Shown piece after piece: positions 1-6,477 of a DNA stretch of 16,186 bases; position 1 is the stretch's first letter, and the number at the start of each line of letters is the position of its first letter. The notes beneath the pieces were generated by a model. It searched no databases. It had not been told where the DNA came from and saw only the letters and a list, made by a program, of their open reading frames with translations. Source of the DNA: Coriobacteriaceae bacterium (GTDB lineage Bacteria; Actinomycetota; Coriobacteriia; Coriobacteriales; Coriobacteriaceae); contig CABJBO010000037.1 of assembly GCA_902363875.1 (NCBI GenBank), positions 1 through 16,186 on the forward strand, read 5' to 3'. The position numbers were made by a program, and so were the translations under genes.

Positions 1-40
1 TAGCTCGAGACGGGCCCGGGCTGACAATTTCGACTGTAAT

Positions 41-113
41 GGACGTTCTTAAACGACTAGTCGAAAAAGAACGTCCCCAATGACTAGCCATTTAAGAACG
101 TCCCCAATAACTA
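41..113. repeat. Palindromic REP-like repeat cluster
   Basis: The arm GGACGTTCTT (41-50) faces its exact reverse complement AAGAACGTCC at 67-76. The centre between them is a second perfect palindrome, CGACTAGTCG (54-63). The right half is then repeated directly: AAGAACGTCCCCAAT occurs at 67-81 and 94-108, each followed by RACTA. So one arm occurs three times, once inverted and twice direct. From general knowledge, GGGGACGTTCTT-type motifs are common in REP-like elements spread by Y1 (RAYT/IS200-like) transposases. No transposase gene is visible here, so that link is inference. It could also be the edge of an insertion sequence lying left of the window. Confidence 0.7.
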
Positions 114-378
114 CTTTGCTAGAGCATATCGCTCGCCATTAGTCAAGGCATAGCTGTTTAAACGAAATAGCCTCAGTCTCAGCACGTTTGCATCTGTTTA
201 AAAGCGGTAATAATGACAGCATGCGCATATCCGTCGTGTAAGTATTGGTTGGGTATCAGTTATCAGCGGCAGATCAGCCAATGATGCCGGAATGTAATCA
301 ACTTGTAACAAATTAAGACGTTTAAACAAATAATGCTACCTTTTGCAGTTTTTCAAACAATTCTGCTGTATTTGCAGC
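114..378. promoter_or_regulatory. Non-coding leader of the PTS operon with GTTTAAA motifs
   Basis: I see no credible gene in this stretch, which is clearly more AT-rich than the genes. It contains the 8-bp palindrome GTTTAAAC at 156-163 (in CTGTTTAAACG) and at 320-327 (in ACGTTTAAACA), and a near match GTTTAAAA at 196-203. TTTGCAG also occurs twice, at 342-348 and 371-377. The positions just upstream of the operon promoter suggest operator sites for a PTS regulator. That is inference: no regulator gene is present in the window and AT-rich palindromes can arise by chance. Confidence 0.4.
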
Positions 379-384
379 TATACT
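379..384 (+). promoter_or_regulatory. Candidate -10 box of the mannose-PTS operon
   Basis: TATACT (5 of 6 to the TATAAT consensus) lies 47 bp before the first start codon, in the only long AT-rich stretch upstream of the operon. No good -35 hexamer is visible at 16-18 bp spacing, so the promoter may need an activator or may not be exactly here. Confidence 0.45.
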
Positions 385-431
385 CCATAACTGTCGTGTA
401 GGAATTACGTAGACAAAAAGGAGGTTATGTG

Positions 432-1421
432 ATGGTAAGTATTGTTCTTGCTAGCCATGGTGACTTGGCGGCTGGAATCAAGCAGACGGGCTCGATGGTC
501 TTTGGCGATCAGCCGTCTGTAGCCGTGGTCTCGCTCGAGCCGAGCATGGGCCCCGACGACTTCCGAGCCAAGGTCGAGGAAGCAGTCGCTTCCTTCGAGG
601 ACCAGGAGCAGGTGCTCTTCCTCGTTGATCTGTGGGGCGGCACGCCCTTCAACCAGATCAGCGGTCTCATCGAGGGCCATGATTCCTGGGCTATCGTCAC
701 CGGTGTCAACCTGCCTATGCTCATCGAGGCATATTCGCAGCGCTTTGACGCAAAGAACACTGCACATGCGATCGCAAAACATCTCGTGACTGAGGCTAAG
801 GCCGGCGTGCGCGTCAAGCCCGAGTCTCTGGAGCCCGAGGAGAAGAAGCCGGCTGCGGCCGCCGCTGCTCCTGCGGGTGCCATTCCTCCGGGAACGGTGA
901 TCGGCGACGGGCACATCAAGATCGCCCACGTCCGTATCGACACGCGTCTGCTGCATGGTCAGGTGGCCACCACGTGGACCAAGCAGATCAACCCCAACCG
1001 CATCATCGTGGTCTCCGACGGCGTTGCTCACGACGAGCTCCGCAAGACCATGATCGAGCAGGCTGCCCCTCCGGGAGTCCACGCCAACGTCGTGCCTATC
1101 AAGAAGATGGCCGAGGTCGTCAAGGACACGCGCTTTGGCGACACCAAGGCGATGCTGCTGTTCGAGAACCCGCAGGATCTGCTCAGGGCCATCGAGGCCG
1201 GCGTCGACATCAAGGAAGCCAACATCGGTTCCATGGCCCACTCCAAGGGCAAGGTCGTCGTCACCAACGCTGTCGCTATGGGCGATGACGATGTCAAGAC
1301 CATCGAGGCTCTCAAGGCCAAGGGCGTCAAGTTCGAGGTCCGCAAGGTTCCTTCGGATTCCTCCGAGGATCTCGACGCCATGTTGAAGAAAGCAAAGGCC
1401 GAACTGGCCGCTCAAGCATAG
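432..1421 (+). CDS. manX: PTS mannose-family IIA-IIB fusion protein (EIIAB-Man)
   Basis: Cytoplasmic phosphocarrier of a mannose/fructose/sorbose-class PTS. It takes phosphate from HPr on the IIA domain, passes it to IIB, and IIB phosphorylates the sugar entering through IIC/IID. The IIA domain is residues 1-125, with the phosphorylated His in LASHGDLAAG (His9) and the family motif VDLWGGTPFN near 66-75. An Ala/Pro-rich hinge spans about 130-158. The IIB domain is about 162-329, with active His175 in RIDTRLLHGQV. Length (329 aa) matches E. coli ManX-type IIAB. I chose ATG 432 because AGGAGG (419-424) sits 7 nt upstream; the in-frame GTG three bases earlier is too close. IIC follows after 18 nt. 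The true sugar (mannose, glucose, fructose, amino sugars) cannot be read from the sequence. Confidence 0.93.
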   Translation: MVSIVLASHGDLAAGIKQTGSMVFGDQPSVAVVSLEPSMGPDDFRAKVEEAVASFEDQEQVLFLVDLWGGTPFNQISGLIEGHDSWAIVTGVNLPMLIEAYSQRFDAKNTAHAIAKHLVTEAKAGVRVKPESLEPEEKKPAAAAAAPAGAIPPGTVIGDGHIKIAHVRIDTRLLHGQVATTWTKQINPNRIIVVSDGVAHDELRKTMIEQAAPPGVHANVVPIKKMAEVVKDTRFGDTKAMLLFENPQDLLRAIEAGVDIKEANIGSMAHSKGKVVVTNAVAMGDDDVKTIEALKAKGVKFEVRKVPSDSSEDLDAMLKKAKAELAAQA

Positions 1422-1439
1422 TAAAGGAGGGTCCGATAC

Positions 1440-2258
1440 ATGTCTGCAATCACTATTCTGCTTGTTGCGATTGTCGCGTTGCTTGCCGGTATGGAAGGCA
1501 TTCTGGATGAGTTCCAGTTCCATCAGCCGCTCGTGGCATGCACGCTTATCGGTCTCGTAACCGGTCACCTTCAGGAGGGCATCCTCCTGGGCGGTTCGCT
1601 CCAGATGATGGCCCTTGGCTGGGCTAACGTCGGCGCCGCCGTCGCGCCTGACGCCGCTCTGGCCTCGGTCGCTTCTTCGATCATCATGGTGCTCGCCCTC
1701 AACGGTGGCGCCACTGATTCGGCCAAGGCCGTTACCGCCGCTATCGCCGTCGCCGTCCCGCTGTCGGTCGCTGGCCTGTTCCTGACCATGATCTGCCGTA
1801 CCCTGGCTACCGCTATGGTTCACGGCATGGACGCCTGCGCCGAGAAGGGCGACTTCGCCGGCATCGAGCGTTGGCAGTACGCCGGCATCCTCATGCAGGG
1901 TGTTCGTATCGCCATCCCGGCAGTACTTCTGTGCATCATCCCGGCCGAGGCCGTTACTAACGCGCTTAACGCTATGCCCGATTGGCTGTCCGGCGGCATG
2001 GCTGTCGGCGGCGGCATGGTCGCTTCCGTCGGTTACGCCATGGTCATCAACATGATGGCCACCAAGGAGACCTGGCCGTTCTTCATCCTCGGCTTTGTCC
2101 TTGCTGCCATCCCTCAGCTCACGCTGATCGCCCTTGGCCTCATCGGTATCTCCCTTGCCCTCATCTACCTTGGCCTTAAGGATCTGGCCAAGCAGGGTGG
2201 CGGCATGGGCGGTGGCTCCGGTGACCCGCTCGGCGACATTCTGAACGATTACGAGTAG
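1440..2258 (+). CDS. manY: PTS mannose-family membrane component IIC
   Basis: Integral membrane subunit that, with IID, forms the sugar channel of the mannose-class PTS. The 272-aa product is hydrophobic throughout and carries the family signature from about residue 38: GLVTGHLQEGILLGGSLQMM, then GWANVGAAVAPDAALASVAS. Length is close to E. coli ManY (about 266 aa). The C-terminus is a Gly-rich, charged tail. ATG 1440 is preceded by AAAGGAGG (1423-1430) at 9 nt. It lies 18 nt after the IIAB gene and is followed after 16 nt by IID, so the three are co-transcribed and probably made in equal amounts. No damage is seen. Confidence 0.94.
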   Translation: MSAITILLVAIVALLAGMEGILDEFQFHQPLVACTLIGLVTGHLQEGILLGGSLQMMALGWANVGAAVAPDAALASVASSIIMVLALNGGATDSAKAVTAAIAVAVPLSVAGLFLTMICRTLATAMVHGMDACAEKGDFAGIERWQYAGILMQGVRIAIPAVLLCIIPAEAVTNALNAMPDWLSGGMAVGGGMVASVGYAMVINMMATKETWPFFILGFVLAAIPQLTLIALGLIGISLALIYLGLKDLAKQGGGMGGGSGDPLGDILNDYE

Positions 2259-2274
2259 GAGGGGAGTGATACAT

Positions 2275-3195
2275 ATGGCAGAGAACAAGATTCAGCTCAC
2301 CAAGGCTGACCGTAAGAAGGTTTGCTTCCGTCATCAGTTCCTTCAGGGCTCGTGGAACTACGAGCGTATGCAGAACGGCGGCTGGTGCTTCGCAATGATC
2401 CCTGCGATCAAGAAGCTCTACACCAGCAAGGATGACCAGATTGCCGCTCTTAAGCGCCACCTGGAGTTCTATAACACCCACCCCTATGTTTCCGCCCCCG
2501 TCATTGGCGTTACCCTCGCCCTCGAGGAGGAGCGCGCCAACGGTGCTCCGATTGACGACGTCGCCATTCAGGGCGTCAAGGTCGGTATGATGGGCCCGCT
2601 CGCCGGCGTCGGCGACCCCGCCTTCTGGTTCACCCTTCGCCCGATTCTGGGCGCACTGGGCGCTTCCCTGGCCCTGTCCGGCAGCATCGCCGGTCCGCTG
2701 CTGTTCTTCTTCGCGTGGAACATCATCCGTTACGCCTTCCTGTGGTACACGCAGGAGTTTGGCTACAAGGTCGGCTCCTCCATCGCCAAGGATCTCTCCG
2801 GCGGTCTGATGGGCAAGGTCACCGAGGGTGCTTCCATCCTGGGTATGTTCATCATCGGCGCCCTGGTCGAGCGCTGGGTGTCCATCTCCTTCACTCCGGT
2901 CGTCTCCAAGGTCACGCAGTCCGCTGGCGCCTATATCGACTGGGCCAACCTGCCCGCCGGTTCTGAGGGCATCAAGCAGGCATTGACGATGTACAGCTCT
3001 GTCGGTGCCAACGCACTCGACCCGGTGAAGGTCACCACGCTTCAGGCCAACCTCGATCAGCTCATCCCCGGCCTTGCCGCCGTGTGCCTGACCCTTCTGG
3101 TCTGCAAGCTCCTCAAGAAGAAGGTCAGCCCGATCGTCATCATCCTGGCTCTCTTCGCCGTCGGCATCATCGGTCGCGTCTGCGGCTTCATGTAA
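2275..3195 (+). CDS. manZ: PTS mannose-family membrane component IID
   Basis: Second membrane subunit of the sugar permease, partner of IIC. The 306-aa product has a charged N-terminus, then the IID motifs QGSWNYERMQNGGWCFAMIP (24-43), EEERANGAPID (84-94) and MGPLAGVGDPAFWFTLRPIL (106-125). The conserved GxGDPxFW stretch is diagnostic of the family. Membrane segments lie at about 128-155, 186-200 and 264-300. ATG 2275 fits the GGGGAG element at 2261-2266 (8 nt). An in-frame GTG at 2266 overlaps that ribosome site and is rejected. An intrinsic terminator-like hairpin follows at 3252-3299, before manO. Confidence 0.93.
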   Translation: MAENKIQLTKADRKKVCFRHQFLQGSWNYERMQNGGWCFAMIPAIKKLYTSKDDQIAALKRHLEFYNTHPYVSAPVIGVTLALEEERANGAPIDDVAIQGVKVGMMGPLAGVGDPAFWFTLRPILGALGASLALSGSIAGPLLFFFAWNIIRYAFLWYTQEFGYKVGSSIAKDLSGGLMGKVTEGASILGMFIIGALVERWVSISFTPVVSKVTQSAGAYIDWANLPAGSEGIKQALTMYSSVGANALDPVKVTTLQANLDQLIPGLAAVCLTLLVCKLLKKKVSPIVIILALFAVGIIGRVCGFM

Positions 3196-3251
3196 GCACG
3201 CTTCGGCTTAAGACCGAGAGTTGCTAGGCAAGGGCTTTTGAGCCATTGAAA

Positions 3252-3299
3252 CGGACCGCACCCGGTGGGTACACTGGATGCGGTCCGATTGTTTTATTT
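3252..3299 (+). terminator. Hairpin terminator between manZ and manO
   Basis: CGGACCGCA (3252-3260) pairs perfectly with TGCGGTCCG (3279-3287), a 9-bp GC-rich stem with an 18-nt loop, followed by the T-rich ATTGTTTTATTT. It lies 56 nt after the IID stop and 16 nt before the manO start, so it should reduce read-through into manO, making manO the less-expressed last gene. Confidence 0.75.
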
Positions 3300-3315
3300 G
3301 GAGGGCGAGGCGCGC

Positions 3316-3714
3316 ATGGCGCAATCACAGAACAGCACGGTCGATCTGGCAACGCCGGCAACCTGCCTGATGGGGCTTACCAGTCACGGTAACGTGATGG
3401 TGGGCAATAAGGCGTTTGAGTACTATAACGAGCGTAATCCCGAGGATTATATCCAAATCCCGTGGGACGAGGTCGACTATATTGCCGCCGAGGTTTTGCG
3501 CGGCACCAAGAAGATTACGCGTTTTGCCATCTTCACCAAGGACAACGGCCACTTTACGTTTTCGACGCGCGACGATAAAGAGACGCTTCGCGCGGTCCGT
3601 AAGTACGTCGACGAGGATAAGCTCGTGCGTTCGCCCGACTTTATCGATGTGACGGCCAAGGGCGCCAAGAGCATCCCCTCCGTTATCAAAAACCTTTTCC
3701 ACAAAGGCAACTAG
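3316..3714 (+). CDS. manO: DUF956 protein, mannose-PTS accessory protein ManO
   Basis: A 132-aa soluble protein of the DUF956 family, which in Firmicutes is the last gene of mannose-PTS operons (manLMNO) and is thought to modulate that system. The family fold is recognised from the N-terminal TCLMGLTSHGNVMVGNKAFE stretch, the IQIPWDEVDYIAAEV stretch and the ITRFAIFTKDNGHFTFSTRD strand pair (about residues 73-92). These suggest a small beta-rich, PH-like fold (inference). No signal peptide or membrane segment is seen. ATG 3316 is preceded by GGAGGG (3300-3305) at 10 nt. An in-frame GTG at 3265 would start inside the terminator hairpin and is rejected. Its molecular role in this organism is not known from the sequence. 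Confidence 0.88.
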   Translation: MAQSQNSTVDLATPATCLMGLTSHGNVMVGNKAFEYYNERNPEDYIQIPWDEVDYIAAEVLRGTKKITRFAIFTKDNGHFTFSTRDDKETLRAVRKYVDEDKLVRSPDFIDVTAKGAKSIPSVIKNLFHKGN

Positions 3715-3724
3715 TCATTAAAGA

Positions 3725-3746
3725 GCGCCCCCTCAAAGTGGGGCGC
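3725..3746 (+). terminator. GC-rich hairpin after manO
   Basis: GCGCCCC (3725-3731) pairs with GGGGCGC (3740-3746) around an 8-nt loop, 10 nt after the manO stop. No T-tract follows, so termination strength is doubtful. Its right arm runs into a sequence resembling the first arm of the adjoining 62-bp repeat array. Confidence 0.45.
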
Positions 3747-3938
3747 AGTCTCCCATGTGGCTCGATCGGGAAAGTGCATCCCAGTTCGAGCGTCGATTCC
3801 GGGATGTAGTTTCCGGAACGGGGTCGTTTGGGAAACCGTGTCCCGTTTCGAGCCGAAATTCTGGGTCACAGTTTCCCAGCGAGGTCTCATGGGGAAAGTC
3901 TGACTCAGAATTTGCCTGGATAGTGGGACGCACTTTCC
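3740..3938. repeat. Array A of inverted 14-bp arms with 62-bp period
   Basis: Three tandem units each have a left arm close to GGAAASYGCATCCC (starts 3769, 3831, 3893) and a right arm that is its reverse complement (starts 3801, 3863, 3925). The period is exactly 62 bp for both arms, and left-to-right spacing is always 32 bp. A degenerate extra right arm, GGGGCGCAGTCTCC, sits at 3740-3753. The spacers (18 and 16 bp) are much less conserved than the arms. The same architecture recurs at 14701-14838. I do not recognise the family. It fills most of the non-coding gap between manO and the tRNA; nothing here codes convincingly. Confidence 0.85.
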
Positions 3939-4003
3939 GGAGGGCTGTTCCACCGCAACTTCGAAGAGTGGGTATACGCTGCATTACAGCGGCGTAAATC
4001 TGC

Positions 4004-4009
4004 TACACT
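4004..4009 (+). promoter_or_regulatory. Extended -10 promoter of the tRNA-Arg gene
   Basis: TGCTACACT (TACACT with an upstream TG) ends 11 bp before the first tRNA base. The same nine bases form the likely promoter of the minus-strand operon at 14624-14632, which supports it as a real local promoter form. No clear -35 hexamer is seen. Confidence 0.6.
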
Positions 4010-4019
4010 AATACAACAT

Positions 4020-4095
4020 GCCTCCGTAGCTCAGGGGATAGAGCACCGCTCTCCTAAAGCGGGTGTCGACGGTTCGAATCCGCCCGGGGGCACCA
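4020..4095 (+). tRNA. tRNA-Arg (anticodon CCU)
   Basis: The full cloverleaf can be drawn. Acceptor strands GCCTCCG (4020-4026) and CGGGGGC (4085-4091) pair with one G-U. The D stem is GCTC/GAGC (4029-4032 with 4041-4044). The anticodon stem is CCGCT/AGCGG with loop CTCCTAA, so the anticodon is CCT at 4053-4055, reading AGG. The T loop is TTCGAAT (4073-4079), and the discriminator A and CCA are encoded (4092-4095). One oddity is the T stem GACGG/CCGCC, which has an A-C mismatch at 4069/4083. The gene is preceded by an extended -10 and followed by a terminator. Confidence 0.95.
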
Positions 4096-4105
4096 GAGGA
4101 ATATC

Positions 4106-4145
4106 GAGCCCGGTACCGCTATGGTGCCGGGCTCTTCTGGTCTAA
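4106..4145 (+). terminator. tRNA-Arg transcription terminator (copy 1)
   Basis: GAGCCCGGTACC (4106-4117) pairs with GGTGCCGGGCTC (4123-4134), a 12-bp stem with one wobble and a 5-nt loop, followed by TTCTGGTCTAA. It starts 10 nt after the encoded CCA. Confidence 0.8.
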
Positions 4146-4150
4146 GGGCA

Positions 4151-4173
4151 GGATTCGGACCGTCGACACCCGC
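4151..4173 (-). repeat. Inverted fragment of the tRNA-Arg gene
   Basis: The reverse complement of 4151-4173 matches tRNA positions 4059-4081 (anticodon stem to T loop) at 22 of 23 bases. The single difference is in the T loop (TTCGAAT against TCCGAAT). An inverted copy this close to the parent suggests a template-switch or recombination event. Confidence 0.8.
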
Positions 4174-4202
4174 GTCACCAATTTCCCCGCGGGGGGGGAG
4201 TT

Positions 4203-4275
4203 TTCGAATCCGCCCGGGGGCACCAGAGATTTGCCGAGCCCGGTACCACCACAGTGCCGGGCTCTTCTGGTCTAA
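4203..4275 (+). repeat. Direct repeat of tRNA-Arg 3' end plus terminator (att-like scar)
   Basis: This 73-bp segment aligns without gaps to 4073-4145. The first 26 bases, from the T loop through CCA to GAG, are identical, as are the terminator stem and the trailing TTCTGGTCTAA. Only the 7-nt spacer and the terminator loop differ. The 5' half of a tRNA is absent, so this is not a second tRNA gene. A repeated tRNA 3' end is the typical footprint of integrase-mediated insertion. With only 130 bp between copies, the element itself has gone; decay of a tandem tRNA copy is the alternative. Confidence 0.8.
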
Positions 4276-4312
4276 AGGTATGCCGTGGTTTTCGCTACTT
4301 CAGATGAAGAAA

Positions 4313-4343
4313 GCACCCGTTTGCAGGGGGAGCAAACGGGTGC
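4313..4343 (-). terminator. Intrinsic terminator of the minus-strand kinase/cell-wall operon
   Basis: GCACCCGTTTGC (4313-4324) pairs perfectly with GCAAACGGGTGC (4332-4343), a 12-bp stem with a 7-nt loop. Read on the minus strand it is followed by TTTCTTC, and it lies 52 nt beyond the stop of the PASTA kinase gene. The rest of 4276-4395 shows no gene. Confidence 0.85.
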
Positions 4344-4395
4344 AATTGAGCGAATGTATTTGCGTCAGCAGCCGCTGTGGGCAACGTCTTGATGA

Positions 4396-6345
4396 CTAGT
4401 TGGTCGTACCGGAATCGTCGCCTGAATCAGTACCAGAGCCAGAAATCGAAACCGTCAACGTGATCGTGTTGTCGGTGGACTGCTTGCCGGTGGGGGAGAC
4501 GCCCGTAACGGTGGCGTTTTCGTTGCCGCTCACGGGGTTGCCGTTCTGGTCGCAGAACGCGATGTTGTAGAACCCGGCGTTGTTGAGCGCGGTGACGGCG
4601 GCGGAGATGCTCTTGCCGTACAGGTTACCCGGAACGCTGGCCTTGCCGGACTTCTTGGCAATGACGACGGTAATCGTGGCACCGGGCTTCTGCTTGCCGC
4701 TGGGGTTCCAGCTGATTACGGTGCCCTCGGTAACCGAGTCGTTCTCCTGGTAGCTCACGTCGACGCCAAAGCCTGCCATATCGAGGGCGTTGCGCGCCTG
4801 GGCCTCGGTCATGTCGGTCAGGTCGGGGACGGACGTGGTATCCGGGCCGCTCGAGACCTTGTACGAGATGGTCGTGCCCTTCTCGACTTCCTTACCGGCG
4901 TCGGTGCCCTGCTCAAAGACCTGGCCCTCATCGGCCTCGTTGGCCTCCTCGGTGGCGTTGCCCTTCAGACCAACGCTTGCCAGTGCCGCCTCTGCCTGGT
5001 CCTTGGTTAGACCGACAAGCTGGGGAACCTCAACCTTCTCGGAGGGCTTGGGGCCCTTGGAGATCACCAGGTTCACCTTGGTGCCCTTGGCCTTCTTGGT
5101 GTGGCCGTTGGGCGTCTGCTCGGCGACCTTGCCCTCGTCGACATCGTCGTTGTAGCTTTGGTCGATGGTGCCGACCTCGAGGCCGGCTTCCTTGATCAGC
5201 TCGACGGCAGTCTGCTGGTCCTTGCCCAGCACGTCGGGCACGGGGACCTGCTCGCCGCCAAAGAGTCCCGTGGCAAAGGCCACCACGATGCCGATGACGG
5301 CAACAGCTGCCACCACGACGGCGATGATCTTGTTCTTGTTGGACTTAGGCTTCTCGGCCTCGTAGGAGCCCGTGGAGCCCGAGACAGCGCTGCGGGCGGT
5401 ATTCTGACCGCTCACGCCCGAGACGGGACGAACCATAGCGCGCGTTGAGTCGGAAAGCTCGCGGGTCTTGGTGGCACCCAGGTCGCCGGCGGCACCGATG
5501 ACGCGCGTGGGCTCCGAGACGTTGACAGCACGGCCGGACAGGTAGCTGTTGAGCACCTGACGCAGCTCGTCGGCCGTCTGGAAGCGGTTTGCCGGGTCCT
5601 TCTCCATGCACTTGAGGATGATGCGCTCCAGGTCGGCATCGACGCCGGAGTTGATCTGGCTCGGCGGGATGGGGAGCTCGTTGACCTGCTTGAGCGCGAC
5701 CGAGATGGCGTCATCGCCGTCAAAGGGTACGCGGCCGGTGGCGCACTCGTACATGACGACACCCAGCGAGTAGATATCCGAGGTGGGGCCGAGGTCCTGG
5801 CCGCGGGTCTGCTCGGGGCTTACATAGTGGGCGGTGCCCAGCACGTTGTTATCCTGCGTGAGATGACTGTTCTTGGCGCGTGCGATGCCAAAATCCATTA
5901 CCTTGATGTTGCCGTCGGGCAGCACCATGATGTTTTGCGGCTTAATGTCGCGGTGGATGATCTCGTGCTTGTGTGCGACCGAAAGCGCGGAGCTGATCTG
6001 CGAGCCGATCTGCGCGACCTTCTTGGGATCGAGGGCGCCGTGGCTCTTGATGCCGCTCTTAAGGTCGGTACCGCGCAGGTACTCCATGACGATGTAATAG
6101 GTGTCGCCGTCCTTGCCCCAGTCGTAGACGCCCACGATATAGGGGGAGGACAGGCCGGCAGCTGCCTGGGCTTCCTGCTTAAAGCGGGCGGCGAAGGTGG
6201 CGTCGCCGGCATACTGCGGCAGCATGATCTTGACGGCAACCGTGCGGTCGAGGACCTGATCCTGTGCGCGGTAGACGGTCGCCATACCGCCCGTCCCCAC
6301 CTTATCCTTGAGGAGGTATCTTCCCCCGAGGACCCTCTGTTCCAT
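4396..6345 (-). CDS. pknB: PASTA-domain Ser/Thr protein kinase (PknB/StkP type)
   Basis: Membrane receptor kinase that senses peptidoglycan fragments or lipid II with extracellular PASTA domains and phosphorylates cell-wall and division proteins. In the 649-aa product the kinase domain is about 10-270, with the Gly-rich loop GTGGMATVY, Lys39 in VAVKI, catalytic HRDIKPQN (131-138), DFG 151-153, and LGTAHYVSPEQ in the activation segment with a PknB-like Thr163 before it. A juxtamembrane linker precedes one membrane helix (about 340-360). Four PASTA repeats follow (about 365-432, 436-501, 504-565, 568-636), the last divergent. Start ATG 6345 is favoured over ATG 6360 because AGGAG (6351-6355) serves it. 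It is the last gene of the operon, 132 nt after the SEDS-PBP gene, whose product is a plausible partner. Confidence 0.95.
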   Translation of the reverse strand: MEQRVLGGRYLLKDKVGTGGMATVYRAQDQVLDRTVAVKIMLPQYAGDATFAARFKQEAQAAAGLSSPYIVGVYDWGKDGDTYYIVMEYLRGTDLKSGIKSHGALDPKKVAQIGSQISSALSVAHKHEIIHRDIKPQNIMVLPDGNIKVMDFGIARAKNSHLTQDNNVLGTAHYVSPEQTRGQDLGPTSDIYSLGVVMYECATGRVPFDGDDAISVALKQVNELPIPPSQINSGVDADLERIILKCMEKDPANRFQTADELRQVLNSYLSGRAVNVSEPTRVIGAAGDLGATKTRELSDSTRAMVRPVSGVSGQNTARSAVSGSTGSYEAEKPKSNKNKIIAVVVAAVAVIGIVVAFATGLFGGEQVPVPDVLGKDQQTAVELIKEAGLEVGTIDQSYNDDVDEGKVAEQTPNGHTKKAKGTKVNLVISKGPKPSEKVEVPQLVGLTKDQAEAALASVGLKGNATEEANEADEGQVFEQGTDAGKEVEKGTTISYKVSSGPDTTSVPDLTDMTEAQARNALDMAGFGVDVSYQENDSVTEGTVISWNPSGKQKPGATITVVIAKKSGKASVPGNLYGKSISAAVTALNNAGFYNIAFCDQNGNPVSGNENATVTGVSPTGKQSTDNTITLTVSISGSGTDSGDDSGTTN

Positions 6346-6350
6346 TCCTG

Positions 6351-6355
6351 CTCCT
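6351..6355 (-). promoter_or_regulatory. Ribosome binding site deciding the pknB start
   Basis: On the minus strand AGGAG lies 5 nt before ATG 6345, inside the longer frame that would begin at ATG 6360. No comparable site precedes ATG 6360. Confidence 0.7.
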
Positions 6356-6477
6356 AACATAACTTTTCGCTCAACGATGTGTGTAGTACCAAATGTGTGG
6401 CCACTGGGGCCGTGTGGCGCGTTGCCGCTAGCTCATCGGCCGCGGCGCGCCCCAAGTATCCGCTTTGATCACGGGCA

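Noticed and set aside
331..348. Sigma-54 promoter for the PTS operon (as with LevR/ManR systems)
   Set aside because: A TTTTGCAG-like -12 is present but the required GG at -24 is missing, and no sigma-54 activator is seen.
405..2288. Long minus-strand open frame opposite the PTS genes
   Set aside because: Its translation is low-complexity Asp/Gly/His/Arg sequence typical of the antisense of GC-rich codons; the plus strand carries clear PTS families.
3265..3315. GTG start for manO
   Set aside because: It lies inside the loop of the terminator hairpin and has no ribosome site; ATG 3316 has GGAGGG.
3740..3938. CRISPR array
   Set aside because: The repeats alternate in orientation, the period is 62 bp with 14-bp arms, the arms vary, and no cas gene is near.
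4203..4275. Second tRNA gene
   Set aside because: Only the T loop to CCA portion is present; no acceptor 5' strand, D arm or anticodon arm precedes it.
4063..4399. Small plus-strand open frames across the tRNA and duplicated terminator
   Set aside because: They run through the tRNA and two terminator hairpins, lack ribosome sites and have no recognisable product.
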